DNA of 64,000 nt from Bog-473 sp963787485 (GCA_963787485.1 CAWBDF010000007.1:124001-188000), one strand, 5' to 3'. Counted from the first letter of the stretch, positions 17,846 through 27,328 are shown. Numbers and translations: made by a program. The notes: generated by a model from the letters alone, not told the origin.

Positions 17846-19849
17846 GCGACCAGGTCCGAGACTCCCTGAACGGGTCGGCGCGGACGAGTGGTGAGCGGGA
17901 CCGCGACGCTCAGCGCCCGAACCGGCGCAGCCCGCTCGTCCCGACGGGCGCCGTGAGCCGGTACGCCGCGCCCAAGGCGCGGATCGACCCGGATCGATCC
18001 AAGACCTGGCTGCGGCGCGCCATGCCCATCGTCATGGCCCACAAGGTCCAGTTCTTCGGAGCACTCATCTTCTCGTTCCTCGCGCTGATCATTCAGGTTT
18101 GGATCCCGCTGATCATTCAAAACGCCATCACGGATTCGCTGATAGTCAAGACCCATCCGCTTCACATGTACGTCGAGTGGCTTGCCGTGCTGGGAATTTG
18201 CATCGGCATTTTCGGCTACATCTCCCGCATCAACCAGTTCAAGCTGACCTACGACATCGAATTCGACCTGCGCAACATCCTCTACGAGCACTTCACGCGC
18301 ATGTCCTTTCCGTTCTACGACCGGGTGCAGACCGGGCAGTTGATCTCGCGTGCCAACTCGGACATCCGCTCGGTCCAGGTGTACCTCACATTCGCGCCGG
18401 TGATCCTCGTGCAGTGCTCCATCGCCGTGGTGGCCTTCTGCTTCATGCTCTCAATCAGCGTGCCCCTGGCGTTCGTCGCCATGGCGACGACGCCGTTCGT
18501 CTATTTGGTGGGGGCAAGGATGCGCAATGTCCTGTTCCCCGTGTCATGGCTGATCCAGGCCCGCCTGGCCGAAGTGGCCACGGTGGTGGACGAGAACGTC
18601 AACGGGGTCCGTGTGGTGCGGGGTTTCGCCGCCGAGCAACAGCAACTGCGTCAGCTGGCCACCGCGGCCGACCGTGTGCAGTGGACCTACATCAGGGACG
18701 CCGACCTGCGTGCCCGCTACACGCCGTTGCTCCAGAACCTGTCCCAGGTCGGTCTGGTGTTCGTCCTGCTCGTCGGGGGCTACATGGTGATTCACGAGCA
18801 CCTGCCCGTCTCGGCCATCATCTCGTTCAATCTCTGGCTGGTCATGATGCAGGCGCCCTTCATGATGCTGGGCTTCCTCATCATGATGGGCCAACGCGCC
18901 TCGGCGTCGGCGAAGCGCATTTACGAGATCCTCGACGAGGAGCCCTCCATCGTGGACCGACCCGGCGCCATCGACCTGCTGCAGAGCCGCGGGCGACGTC
19001 GAGTTCGACGACGTGTCGTTCGCCTACGCCGCCGACAGCCTCCAGGCCCGGCCACCGGCCGGAACCGGGGGCCCCGACGTCACCGCCACCCCAGACGCGC
19101 GCCACGACGTCTTGAGCCATTTCAACCTGCACCTTCGCCCCGGCGAGACCGTGGCCCTCGTCGGACGGACGGGAAGCGGAAAATCGACCGTTGCCCGACT
19201 GCTCGCTCGCTTCTACGAGGTGACCGGCGGCTCGGTCCGTGTCGACGGCCATGACGTGCGGGACCTCACGCTGACCAGCCTCCGAGCCACCGTCGGCATC
19301 GTGTTGGACGAGCCCTTCTTGTTCTCGGCCTCCATCCGCGACAACATCGCCTACGGTCGCCCGGACGCCCCGCTCGAAGAGGTCGCCGCCGCCGCCGCCG
19401 CGGCAGGTGCCGACGGGTTCATCGGACGCTTGTCCGAGGGCTACGACACCGTGGTCGGCGAGCGCGGCTACACGCTTTCAGGTGGCCAGCGCCAACGCAT
19501 CGCCATCGCGCGGGCGCTCTTGGTCAACTCCCCCATCCTCGTCCTCGACGACGCCACGAGCGCGATCGACGTCAAGGTCGAACAGCGGATCCACTCCGCC
19601 TTGCAGGTCCTGATGCAGGGGCGGACGACGCTGATCGTCGCCCACCGCCTCTCCACCATCAGCTTGGCGGATCGGATCGTCCTCCTCGACCAGGGCCGAA
19701 TTGTGGCTGACGGCACCCACGCCGAGCTCCTCGCCACCACCCCGCTGTACTCCGAGGTCCTGGCTCAGGTCGCCCGCGAGGAGGACCAGGACACGACCGG
19801 CACTGGGGCGGACGCGGACGCGTCCGACATTGAGGCCGAGGTGTCCTGA
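17842..19849 (+). pseudogene. ABC exporter subunit (TMD-NBD) interrupted by a one-base frameshift
   Basis: A type IV ABC exporter half-transporter split between two frames. The first frame, from GTG 17842, encodes a short N-tail and six membrane helices (for example FFGALIFSFLALIIQVWIP). Just after DRPGAIDLLQSRG it would run out of register; the nucleotide-binding domain (VSFAYAADS, Walker A GRTGSGKST, signature LSGGQRQR, Walker B ILVLDDATS) continues in the +1 frame to 19849. One G too many in GGG at 18991-18993 explains it exactly. All downstream motifs are intact, so this is either a sequencing error or a very recent mutation. Walker B ends in Asp instead of the catalytic Glu, as in the degenerate half of heterodimeric exporters. 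Confidence 0.8.
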
Positions 19850-21768
19850 TGCACGGAGGACCTCCTATGGGTGGCGGAGGCTCGCCCGGCTCACCGCAGG
19901 CCGGCCTGCCCTTCGGTGGCATCCCCCCCGAGCTCCAGGCCGGGGTCGACCAGGTCCTGGCCGAAGAGCCCGAGCGCGGCGAGCCCGACGCGGTCTTCAC
20001 GCAGCTGCCGGGTGCGCACGAAACCAAGACGCTGTCGCTCACCAGCCTCCTGATGGAGTACCCAGGCATGGTGGCCGGTGCCATGGCATTGGTGACCACC
20101 ATCGCGCTCGCCACCCAGCTGGGCCCCAGCCTGGTGTCCTACGCCATCAACCACGGACTGACGCCCCCTCACTACAACTTCGGCGTCGTGGTCGCCATGG
20201 CCCTGCTGTACCTAGTGTCGATCGCCGTCTCAGCCAGCGCTCAGTGGGGCCAGGCCCGAGTCACCGGCCGGTTGGCCTCGTGGGTCATGAACGACCTGCG
20301 CATCACGGTCTTCCGCCACCTCCAACGTCTCTCCCTCGACTTCTTCACCGCGGAGAAGGCGGGCGTGGTGATGAGCCGCATGACCAGCGACGTCGAGAAC
20401 CTCCAACAATTGCTCCAGGAAGGTCTGTCTCAGTTTGCCATCCAAGCGCTCACGATGATCGTCATCACGGGGTTTCTGTTCGCCACCAACGTCACCTTGG
20501 CCGCCATCACCATCTTCGTCGTGCTGCCTCCGCTGATTGTCATGTCGGTCTGGTTCCGACGAGCGTCCGAGCGAGGCTACGACAAGGTCCGAGACGGGAT
20601 CGCCTTCGTGTTGGCCGATCTCTCCGAGAGCCTGCAGGGCATGCGAGTCGTGACCGCGCACAACCGGCAGCCCTACAACGTTGAGACGCACCGAAACATC
20701 GTGGGCGCGTACCGCGACGCGAACAACTACACCGGCCGCCTCAACGGCATTTACGGGCCCGGCTCACAGGTCATCAGCGTGCTGGGCCAGATGCTGGTCC
20801 TCGGGATCGGTGGTGCCATGTACCTGCACCACCCGCAGCAGATCAACCTCGGACAGCTGACGGCGTTCTTCCTCTACGTCAACCGGTTCTTCGCTCCGAT
20901 CCAGCTGCTCACGCAGCAGTACAACACGTTCCAGCAGGGACGCGCCTCAATCTTCAAGCTGCGCGACCTGCTCCTGACCGAGCCCTCGGTCAAAGAGGCT
21001 CCCGACGCGGAGGAGCTTCCGCCCATCCGGGGCGAAATCCGGTTCGACCACGTCTCATTCGGGTACGACCCGGCGATTCCCGTGCTCCACGACGTCGATT
21101 TCACGATCGCACCCGGTGAGACCGTTGCCTTCGTGGGCGCCACCGGCGCGGGGAAGTCCACCATGGCCAAGCTCGTGACCCGCTTCTACGACCCAACCGC
21201 GGGGCGGGTCCTGATCGACGGGTTCGACCTCCGGCGGGTCACCCTCGAGTCGCTGCGCTCGCAGCTCGGTGTGGTGCCCCAAGAACCTTTCCTGTTCGCC
21301 GGGACCATTCGCGACAACATCGCGTTCGCCCGGCCCGATGCCCCCGACGAAGTGGTGTGGAACGCCGTCCACCAGGTGGGACTGGACGAACTGGTGCACC
21401 GTCTCCCGAACAACCTCGACACCCCCGTGCACGAGCGCGGGCAATCGCTGTCCGCCGGCGAGCGCCAGCTCATCGCCCTGGGCCGCGCCTTCATGGCCGA
21501 GCCCCGGGTCCTGGTCCTCGACGAAGCCACCTCCAACCTCGACCTGCAGTCCGAGAGGATGGTGGAGGCCGCGCTCGACGTGCTCCTCCAGGGCCGCACC
21601 GCCGTGCTCATCGCACACCGCCTCTCGACTGCCATGCGGGCCGACCGGATTGTGGTCGTGGGCAACGGGCGACTCCTCGAGGTCGGGTCGCACGACGAGC
21701 TGGTGGCACTCGGCGGGCACTACGCCGAGATGTACCGGACCTGGGTCACTCAGTCGCACGCGGCCTGA
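19849..21768 (+). CDS. ABC exporter subunit with canonical Walker B (heterodimer partner)
   Basis: A 639-residue TMD-NBD half-transporter. A glycine-rich start (about 30 residues) and a linker precede six membrane helices from about residue 75, then the NBD: Walker A GATGAGKST, Q-loop PQEPFLFAG, signature LSAGERQ, Walker B VLVLDEATSNLD and H-loop AHRLST. The catalytic Glu is present, but the signature deviates from LSGGQ. It complements the neighbouring subunit, whose signature is canonical and Walker B is degenerate, as in TM287/288-type heterodimers. ATG 19849 shares its A with the previous stop. The substrate is probably the ligand of the MarR regulator. Confidence 0.9.
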   Translation: MHGGPPMGGGGSPGSPQAGLPFGGIPPELQAGVDQVLAEEPERGEPDAVFTQLPGAHETKTLSLTSLLMEYPGMVAGAMALVTTIALATQLGPSLVSYAINHGLTPPHYNFGVVVAMALLYLVSIAVSASAQWGQARVTGRLASWVMNDLRITVFRHLQRLSLDFFTAEKAGVVMSRMTSDVENLQQLLQEGLSQFAIQALTMIVITGFLFATNVTLAAITIFVVLPPLIVMSVWFRRASERGYDKVRDGIAFVLADLSESLQGMRVVTAHNRQPYNVETHRNIVGAYRDANNYTGRLNGIYGPGSQVISVLGQMLVLGIGGAMYLHHPQQINLGQLTAFFLYVNRFFAPIQLLTQQYNTFQQGRASIFKLRDLLLTEPSVKEAPDAEELPPIRGEIRFDHVSFGYDPAIPVLHDVDFTIAPGETVAFVGATGAGKSTMAKLVTRFYDPTAGRVLIDGFDLRRVTLESLRSQLGVVPQEPFLFAGTIRDNIAFARPDAPDEVVWNAVHQVGLDELVHRLPNNLDTPVHERGQSLSAGERQLIALGRAFMAEPRVLVLDEATSNLDLQSERMVEAALDVLLQGRTAVLIAHRLSTAMRADRIVVVGNGRLLEVGSHDELVALGGHYAEMYRTWVTQSHAA

Positions 21769-21843
21769 CCAGCTGCTCCCGCCCCGCAAGGGCGGACCCT
21801 TCAGCTCGGGCGCGGGCTCTTTCGCGAGCCGGGGCAATCCGTT

Positions 21844-21858
21844 GGGCCGATTCGGCCC
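21844..21858. repeat. Inverted repeat downstream of ABC exporter operon
   Basis: GGGCCGA-T-TCGGCCC is a perfect seven-base stem 76 bp after the exporter stop codon. It is followed by TAAGCC, without a T-run. It may act as a weak terminator or RNA stabiliser for the exporter operon; the evidence is only the symmetry. The rest of 21769-21946 shows no gene. Confidence 0.3.
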
Positions 21859-21946
21859 TAAGCCTGCAGGAGGGGGAAGCTCCCGTTCGACAGTGGACGG
21901 CGGACGGGCGCGAGCACGGAGCACGCACGAGGAAGGACGGCACACC

Positions 21947-22863
21947 ATGGGCGGAAAGGCCTTGGACGCGCTCGTGAGCAACTTCAATTCGAGCAACAAC
22001 CTGCAGGGGACCGGGACCACCATCGTCGAGGTCGCACCCAACGGCCACGTCAGCACGTTCGCTCAGATCGACCCCCACCCGCCCGGGTGTGTGGGCGGCG
22101 TGGGCCTCACGACCGCGTTGAGTGTCTTGAACGACGGCTACGTGGTCGTGGGCAGCCTGCCGGTCACCGACGACGGGAGCGGCACCCCGGAGGCGGGATG
22201 CCTGATTGTGCTGGACTCCTCCGGCGCCCCCGTCGAGACGTGGTCCGGCCACGGCATCAATGGGCCGTGGGACATGACGTCGGTGCAGCAGTTCGGTGGG
22301 TTCGCCGAGCTCTTCGTGACCAACGTGCTGAACGGCACGGTGGCGGCCGGCGGCAGTGAAGTCGACTGCGGGACCGTGGTGCGCCTCGGCGTCGTCGAGC
22401 CCCCAGGCCGGGCCCCTGTCCTGTCACGTCGACGGTGGTCGCCACAGGGTTCGCCGAGGAGCTGAACTCGTCGGCTCTCGTCTTGGGTCCGACGGGGGTC
22501 GCCCTCGAACCCAACGGCACCCTCTACGTTGCCGACACCGTCCACAGCCGCCTGGCCGCGGTGCCCTTCGCTACCACCCGGTTCTTTCCAGTCTTCGGTG
22601 GTGGCGTGACCATCAGCCAGAACGGCGGCCTCAATGGTCCCCTCGGCCTCGCCAGTGCCCCCAACGGCGATCTGATCGCGGTCAACGCCAACGACGGCAA
22701 CGCGGTGGAGGTGACCCCGAATGGCTCCCAAGTCGACACGACCCAGATCGACCCCTTCGGTTCGGGCGGCGATCTCTTCGGGTTGGCCATCGCCCCCGGA
22801 GGAAACGGCCTCCTCTTCGTCGACGACAACTCCGGCGCCAACACGCTTGATCTCCTGCACTGA
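21947..22863 (+). pseudogene. NHL-repeat protein, N-terminally truncated and frameshifted
   Basis: The sequence encodes an NHL-type beta-propeller protein of a family found in actinobacteria and proteobacteria (ALVSNFNSSNNLQGTGTTIV, then GVGLTTALSVL, GINGPWDMTSV, LFVTNVLNGTVAAG). From ATG 21947, with GAGGAAGGA upstream, it runs in one frame to about 22400, and then the homologous sequence (STVVATGFAEE, GPTGVALEPNGTLYVADTVHSR, LLFVDDNSGANTLDLLH) continues in another frame to 22863. Loss of one C in CCCCC (22400-22404) explains the break. The usual signal peptide and first blade are absent upstream, so the 5' end is also deleted. It is probably non-functional. Confidence 0.7.
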
Positions 22864-22888
22864 GACCGGACCTCACCCGGACGGCCAT

Positions 22889-22981
22889 CGGGTACCAGTC
22901 CTCGCCCAGGTACTTCCTGGCCAACGCGTCAATGTGGGCATCGGCTCCCTCCGTGGTGACGGCGGTCACCGTGCCCCGGAA
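22889..22981 (-). pseudogene. Remnant of a PPOX-class (F420/FMN) oxidoreductase
   Basis: Directly after the SDR stop codon (22982-22984), a minus-strand frame reads FRGTVTAVTTEGADAHIDAL then ARKYLGEDWYP. This is the characteristic C-terminal segment of pyridoxamine 5'-phosphate oxidase-fold, F420-dependent proteins, which have VTTEGADAHIDxLAxxYLGxDxYP. There is no start and no upstream portion, because the preceding DNA is the SDR gene. The fragment is squeezed between the broken NHL gene and the SDR, marking an old deletion or rearrangement junction. Confidence 0.5.
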
Positions 22982-23758
22982 CTACTTCGGCTGCAGGCGG
23001 ATGCCGGCGTCGAGCCGGATCGATTCGGCGTTCAAGTAGGAGTTCGACAGCAGCTCGAGGGCGAGCGAGGCGAACTCGCTGGGGTATCCGAGCCGCTGCG
23101 GGAACAGAACGTCCTTGGCCAACTTGTCCTTGAAGGCCTGCGCATCCTCGAACGCCCCGTAAATGGGCGTCTCGATCAGCCCGGGGAGGATCGTGTTCAC
23201 CCGTATGCCCACCACCGAGAGGTCGCGGGCCACCGGGAGGGTCAGACCCACGATCCCGCCCTTGGAGGAGGAGTAGGCCGCTTGGCCGATCTGACCCTCC
23301 TCGGCCGCCACCGACGCGGTGTTCACGATGGCGCCCCGGCAACCGTCCTGGTCGGGCTCGTTGCGACTCATCTTCGTCGCGGCGAGTCGGATGCAGTTGA
23401 AGGTGCCGATGAGGTTGACTTCAATGATCTTGCGGTAGACGTCCAGACCGTGGGCCGACGCGTACTCGCCGTCCTTCCCGATGGTGCGCTCGGCCCACGG
23501 GATGCCCGCGCAGTTGACCAACGATCGCAGCGGACCCATTTCGGCCGCCGCCTCGACCGCGGTGATCACGTTCTCGGTGTTGGTCACGTCGGTCTGGACG
23601 AAGAGTCCGCCGATCTCCTTTGCCAGGACCGTGCCCTTGTCCTCCTGAAGGTCAGCGATGACCACGTGGGCACCGCGCCCGGCGAGCGCGCGTGCGGTGG
23701 CCTCCCCCAGGCCCGAAGCACCTCCAGTGACGATGGCCGATGTGCCGTTCAGTTCCAT
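22982..23758 (-). CDS. SDR family 3-hydroxyacyl-CoA dehydrogenase (HSD10-like), second copy
   Basis: A 258-residue short-chain dehydrogenase closely similar in layout to the one at 1238-2005. TGGASGLG is at 11-18, NCAG at 82-85, catalytic Ser149, and AYSSSKGG gives Tyr162 and Lys166. The shared GAIVNTASVAAEEGQIGQAAY block places it in the type II 3-hydroxyacyl-CoA dehydrogenase group. Start ATG 23758 is clear because AGGAGG lies nine bases upstream. It stands alone, downstream of argS on the same strand with 95 bp between them, so it may have its own promoter. Probable role: fatty acyl or branched-chain acyl-CoA oxidation. Confidence 0.87.
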   Translation of the reverse strand: MELNGTSAIVTGGASGLGEATARALAGRGAHVVIADLQEDKGTVLAKEIGGLFVQTDVTNTENVITAVEAAAEMGPLRSLVNCAGIPWAERTIGKDGEYASAHGLDVYRKIIEVNLIGTFNCIRLAATKMSRNEPDQDGCRGAIVNTASVAAEEGQIGQAAYSSSKGGIVGLTLPVARDLSVVGIRVNTILPGLIETPIYGAFEDAQAFKDKLAKDVLFPQRLGYPSEFASLALELLSNSYLNAESIRLDAGIRLQPK

Positions 23759-23853
23759 GATCGCTGTGAATCCTCCTGAGGTCTGGTGGCGGCCGCGGGC
23801 GAACGCCCGGACGGACCGTGCCCGCCAGAGGATAGGGGCCGGCGCGCGCCTGG

Positions 23854-25572
23854 TCACATCTGCTCGGGTGCCTCCATACCGAGGAGCGAGAGCCCCAGCT
23901 CGAGCACCCGGGCGGTGAGGTCGCACAGCCCCAGGCGGGAGCTGCGCAGGTCCTCGTCGTCGGTCAGCACGCGACAGGCCTCGTAGAACACGGTGAAGGT
24001 GGTGGCCAGCTCGAAGAGGTACGTGCAGAGCTTCGAGGGGCTGTACGTCGCGGCAGTGGACTCCACGGCGGACCCGAAGCGCAGCAGCTCCAACGCCAGC
24101 CCCCGCTCCTCCGCCTGTCCCAGCAGCGGCAGGGACGGCTCGGGGGGCGAGACCCCCGCTCGCCGGAAGATGGAGCGGATGCGCGCGTGTGCGTACTGCA
24201 GGTACGGGCCCGTGTCCCCCTCGAAGGCGAGCATGCGGTCCCAGTCGAAGACGTAGTCGCGTGCACGGTCCGTGGACAGGTCGGCGTACTTCACTGCACC
24301 CACGCCGAGCGCATGCGCCACGGACTTCTGTTGGTCCGGCGAGAGGTCGCTCGACCGCTCCTGCATCGCCGCGGCGGCGCGGTCGATGCCCTCTGAGAGG
24401 AGGTCGACCAGCCGTTCGGACCCACCGGAGCGACTGGCCAGCTTCTTGCCGTCGGCCCCCAACACGAGACCGAAGGCCACGTGCGTCGCGACGCCGGCGT
24501 CGGTGAGGTATCCAGCCAGAGTAGCGACGGCGAAGACCTGACGGAGGTGGAGCGACTGCTCGGCTCCGACCACGTAGACGAGCGAGGTGGCCCCCAGCCT
24601 GCCGCAGCGGTCCCGCACGCTGGCCAGGTCGGTGGCCGGGTACCCATACCCGCCGTCGGACTTGCGCACGATGAGCGGGAGTGGTTCACCCTGGCGATTC
24701 TCGAATCCCTCGGGGAAGACGCAGAGCGCGCCGCCGTCCTCGACGAGCACACCCTTGGCGTCGAGCTCGTCGACCACGACGGGCAACTGCGGGTTGTAGA
24801 AGCTCTCCCCCACTGTGTCCTTATCGGTGAGCAGGACCCCCAGGATGTCGTAGACCTCACGGGCGTGGCGCATGGACTCGGCCACGAAGATGCGCCACAG
24901 ACGCAGGGTCTCGCCGTCTCCGCTCTGCAGAAGGACCACCCGTCGCCGGCTGCGCTCGGCGAAGTCGGGATCGTCTTCGAACTGACGACGGGCCGCGGCG
25001 TAGAACTCGTTGAGATCTCGGACGGTGAAGGACTCCGCGCTTTCGGCTCCGTCGACGTCGAGCAGGTGCTCAATCAACATTCCGAACGGGGTCCCCCAGT
25101 CGCCGATGTGGTTCTCACGCCGCACGTGGTGTCCGAGGAACGAGAGGACCCGGGCCAACGAGTCACCGATCAAGGTGCTGCGAAGGTGGCCCACGTGCAT
25201 CTCCTTGGCCACATTGGGCGACGAGTAGTCGATGACCACCCGTTCGGGACTGGCCACAGGAGCGACCCCCAGACGGGGATCGGCCGACAACGCGGCGACC
25301 TGTCCGGCCACGAAGGCGTCCGACAGGGTCAGGTTGATGAAGCCCGGGCCGCTGACCTCCACCGCGGCGCAGACGTCACCCAGCTCGGATGCGGCCACCA
25401 CCTGCTCGGCGACCTGCCGAGGTGAGAGACCGACCTGCTTGGCCAGGGCGAGAGCGCCGTTGGCCTGGTAGTCGGCGCGGTCGGAGACCCGCAGGACCGG
25501 GTCGGCGCCGAGGGACACGGTGTCGAAACCCGCCTGAAGGCGCCCGAGCAGGACGCGAGCCGCGTCGAGCAT
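23854..25572 (-). CDS. argS: Arginine--tRNA ligase
   Basis: A 572-residue class I aminoacyl-tRNA synthetase charging tRNA-Arg. The HIGH-equivalent is KEMHVGHLRSTLIGD (about residues 119-133), and the KMSKS region is replaced by DGKKLASRSGG, as usual in ArgRS. An N-terminal Add-1 domain (LSPRQVAEQVV ... VEVSGPGFINLTL) and the C-terminal DALR anticodon-binding domain (YSPSKLCTYLFELATTFTVFYE) are complete, and length matches the family. It begins nine bases after the FmdB-like gene, so the two are co-transcribed. Confidence 0.96.
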   Translation of the reverse strand: MLDAARVLLGRLQAGFDTVSLGADPVLRVSDRADYQANGALALAKQVGLSPRQVAEQVVAASELGDVCAAVEVSGPGFINLTLSDAFVAGQVAALSADPRLGVAPVASPERVVIDYSSPNVAKEMHVGHLRSTLIGDSLARVLSFLGHHVRRENHIGDWGTPFGMLIEHLLDVDGAESAESFTVRDLNEFYAAARRQFEDDPDFAERSRRRVVLLQSGDGETLRLWRIFVAESMRHAREVYDILGVLLTDKDTVGESFYNPQLPVVVDELDAKGVLVEDGGALCVFPEGFENRQGEPLPLIVRKSDGGYGYPATDLASVRDRCGRLGATSLVYVVGAEQSLHLRQVFAVATLAGYLTDAGVATHVAFGLVLGADGKKLASRSGGSERLVDLLSEGIDRAAAAMQERSSDLSPDQQKSVAHALGVGAVKYADLSTDRARDYVFDWDRMLAFEGDTGPYLQYAHARIRSIFRRAGVSPPEPSLPLLGQAEERGLALELLRFGSAVESTAATYSPSKLCTYLFELATTFTVFYEACRVLTDDEDLRSSRLGLCDLTARVLELGLSLLGMEAPEQM

Positions 25573-25581
25573 CCCGCCGGC

Positions 25582-25809
25582 TCAGCAGCAGGCGCAGCCG
25601 GCGCCACAGCCACCGGGAGCGGGGGCGCCGCAGGGAGTACCGCCGCCGAGTGGCTCGGCCGCCAGGCCGGCGGTGGCGAAGACGGGGAGCAGGCTCGCCG
25701 CCCCGACATGGCCCAGGGGGCAACTGGCCGGCGCGTCGGCCTCGGCCATGGGCCGGCGCTCGTCGAAGACGGCGCCACATGTCGTGCAGCGAAAGTCGTA
25801 GAAGGGCAC
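25582..25809 (-). CDS. FmdB family zinc ribbon protein
   Basis: A 75-residue small protein of the FmdB/CxxC regulatory group (MPFYDFRCTTCGAVFDERRP). The first CxxC (C8, C11) is intact, but the second pair reads CPLGH, so the last ligand would be His or absent. The tail is glycine- and cysteine-rich, ending in CGAGCACC, which could bind a further metal. GTG 25809 has GGAGG nine bases upstream. Function in the family is not established; it lies next to argS here. Confidence 0.75.
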   Translation of the reverse strand: MPFYDFRCTTCGAVFDERRPMAEADAPASCPLGHVGAASLLPVFATAGLAAEPLGGGTPCGAPAPGGCGAGCACC

Positions 25810-25860
25810 CGAGACTACCTCCGTGCCCAGCCTACGTGATTGGCCCGATTCCCCCCGTGC

Positions 25861-27264
25861 TCATGGCTCAGCGAAGGCGTATATGGGCACGCCGTTGTAG
25901 GACGCCGAGTCCCGCGGCAAGAAGGGGCCGTTGAGAGCCACCGAGAGATACCCGTCGCGGCCGGGCCCCGAGTCGCCGCCCACCGTCATGATGGCGCCGT
26001 CGGGCCAGACCTGGGTCACGATCGCCACGTGGACGGAAGTCGTGGTACTCGAGGGACCAGTTCCGTAGAGCACGGCGTCTCCCACCGCCGGCGTCGCGGT
26101 CGGTGGCAGGACTCCGGTGTTGGCGCGGGCCCAACCCCAGATGTCGCCCGTGAAGGCGTACCGCGGGATCGGGACCCCGGCCTGCTCCCAGGCCCACGTG
26201 GCGAACAGAGCGCACCACTGCTCGCAGGGGCCGTATGGGTTGCAGTAGGGGCCCTGGACATTGGGGTCGGGCTGGATCTGTGACGCCACGGCGCCGACGA
26301 TGGCATTCGACTGTGGGAACTCGGGTTCGGGCGTCGCCATCGTGAAGCTGTACTGCCAGGCCTGCGGGTCGAGCAACCAGTAGCCAGATCCGTGGTTGTT
26401 CCCGATGATGGCCGAGATCTGCGTCGCCGTGGGATTGAGGTTGAGCCCACCTTCGGACGCCGCGTCACCGAAAGGCAGCACGACGCCGTTCTGCGTCGCC
26501 ATCAGGTACCCCGCTCCGTCGGCCGAGGGCACCATGCCGACCACGGGATCGGGCAGGTTCGCCGATCCCGCCGAACCATGGAAGCTGGCGTCACCAAAGG
26601 TGAAGATGCCGCCGTCGGCGGCGACGAGCCAGTACCCCTTGCCATCGGGCGTGGACGCCATGCCGACGATGGGCGCATTCAGCGCGAGGTTGCCGGTGCT
26701 GCCGTAGAAGCCTGCGTCCCCGAACGAGAAGATGCCGCCGTCGGCGGCGACCAGCCAGTAGCCCTTTCCGTCCGGCGTCGCGGCCATGCCGACGACGGGC
26801 TGGTTGAGCGGGGTCGCCCCCATCGAGCCGTAGAACGAGGCGTCGCCGTACGAGAAGACCCCGCCGTCGAGCGCGCCGAGCCAGTAGCCCTTGGCGTCGG
26901 GCGTGGTGGCCATGGCCACGATGGGTCCCTGCAGCGGCAGTCCCCCCGCGGACCCCTCGAAACTGGCGTCGCCGAAGGCGAACACGCCTCCGTCCGCACT
27001 GGCCAACAGGTATCCGTTGCCGTCGGGGGTGGCGATGCCCGAGAACACCGGTGAGTCGAGCGGCTGAGGCATGGCTGGGCTCGCGGTGTTCACGCTGCCG
27101 AAGCCGATCATTCCCGCATCGTGGTAGACGTGGGCCACGTCCACACCACCGGCCGGAGCCGCACCCAGGGCCATCGACCCGGCCACGACGATCGACACGG
27201 TCAGCGGGGCCAGCACCGTGGCGACGAGCGTGACGACCAGCGATCGGAGGAGCGGGGGGGCCAC
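25861..27264 (-). CDS. Secreted beta-propeller-like repeat protein with C-terminal CHAP amidase domain
   Basis: A 467-residue exported protein. Residues 1-40 are a signal peptide (LVVTLVATVLAPLTVSIVVAG). Residues about 70-300 contain repeats of some 42 residues with the core GYWLVAADGGIFSFGDA followed by FYGSTG, a repeat I associate with Acidimicrobiia exported proteins. From about 340 the sequence CEQWCALFATWAWEQAG provides the nucleophilic Cys of a CHAP/NlpC-type peptidoglycan amidase, with SVHVAIVTQV supplying the likely catalytic His. It probably binds the cell wall by the repeats and cuts peptide cross-links. GTG 27264 follows CAGAAT by seven bases, suggesting a leaderless mRNA. Confidence 0.8.
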   Translation of the reverse strand: MAPPLLRSLVVTLVATVLAPLTVSIVVAGSMALGAAPAGGVDVAHVYHDAGMIGFGSVNTASPAMPQPLDSPVFSGIATPDGNGYLLASADGGVFAFGDASFEGSAGGLPLQGPIVAMATTPDAKGYWLGALDGGVFSYGDASFYGSMGATPLNQPVVGMAATPDGKGYWLVAADGGIFSFGDAGFYGSTGNLALNAPIVGMASTPDGKGYWLVAADGGIFTFGDASFHGSAGSANLPDPVVGMVPSADGAGYLMATQNGVVLPFGDAASEGGLNLNPTATQISAIIGNNHGSGYWLLDPQAWQYSFTMATPEPEFPQSNAIVGAVASQIQPDPNVQGPYCNPYGPCEQWCALFATWAWEQAGVPIPRYAFTGDIWGWARANTGVLPPTATPAVGDAVLYGTGPSSTTTSVHVAIVTQVWPDGAIMTVGGDSGPGRDGYLSVALNGPFLPRDSASYNGVPIYAFAEP

Positions 27265-27271
27265 GACATCG

Positions 27272-27328
27272 ATTCTGCACGGCGAAGCCGGCTTCGCCGC
27301 GCAAATGGAGTTACGAAGTGGTTACGAA
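27272..27328 (-). promoter_or_regulatory. Promoter/operator region of the propeller-CHAP gene
   Basis: Reading toward the minus-strand gene: two direct repeats of TTCGTAAC at 27328-27321 and 27317-27310 (11 bp apart, one helical turn), then a perfect 20-bp palindrome at 27280-27299 (CGGCGAAGCC and its complement), then CAGAAT at 27277-27272, seven bases before the GTG. The direct repeats resemble tandem half-sites of OmpR-type response regulators; the palindrome lies in the -35/-10 spacer, where a repressor could sit. Confidence 0.45.

Noticed and set aside
18985..19015. Programmed ribosomal frameshift joining the ABC membrane and ATPase domains
   Set aside because: No slippery site or downstream structure is evident, and four similar one-base breaks occur elsewhere in the window.
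21785..21830. GGCTC / GAGCC hairpin after the exporter as a terminator
   Set aside because: Only a five-base stem without a T-run, common by chance at this GC content.
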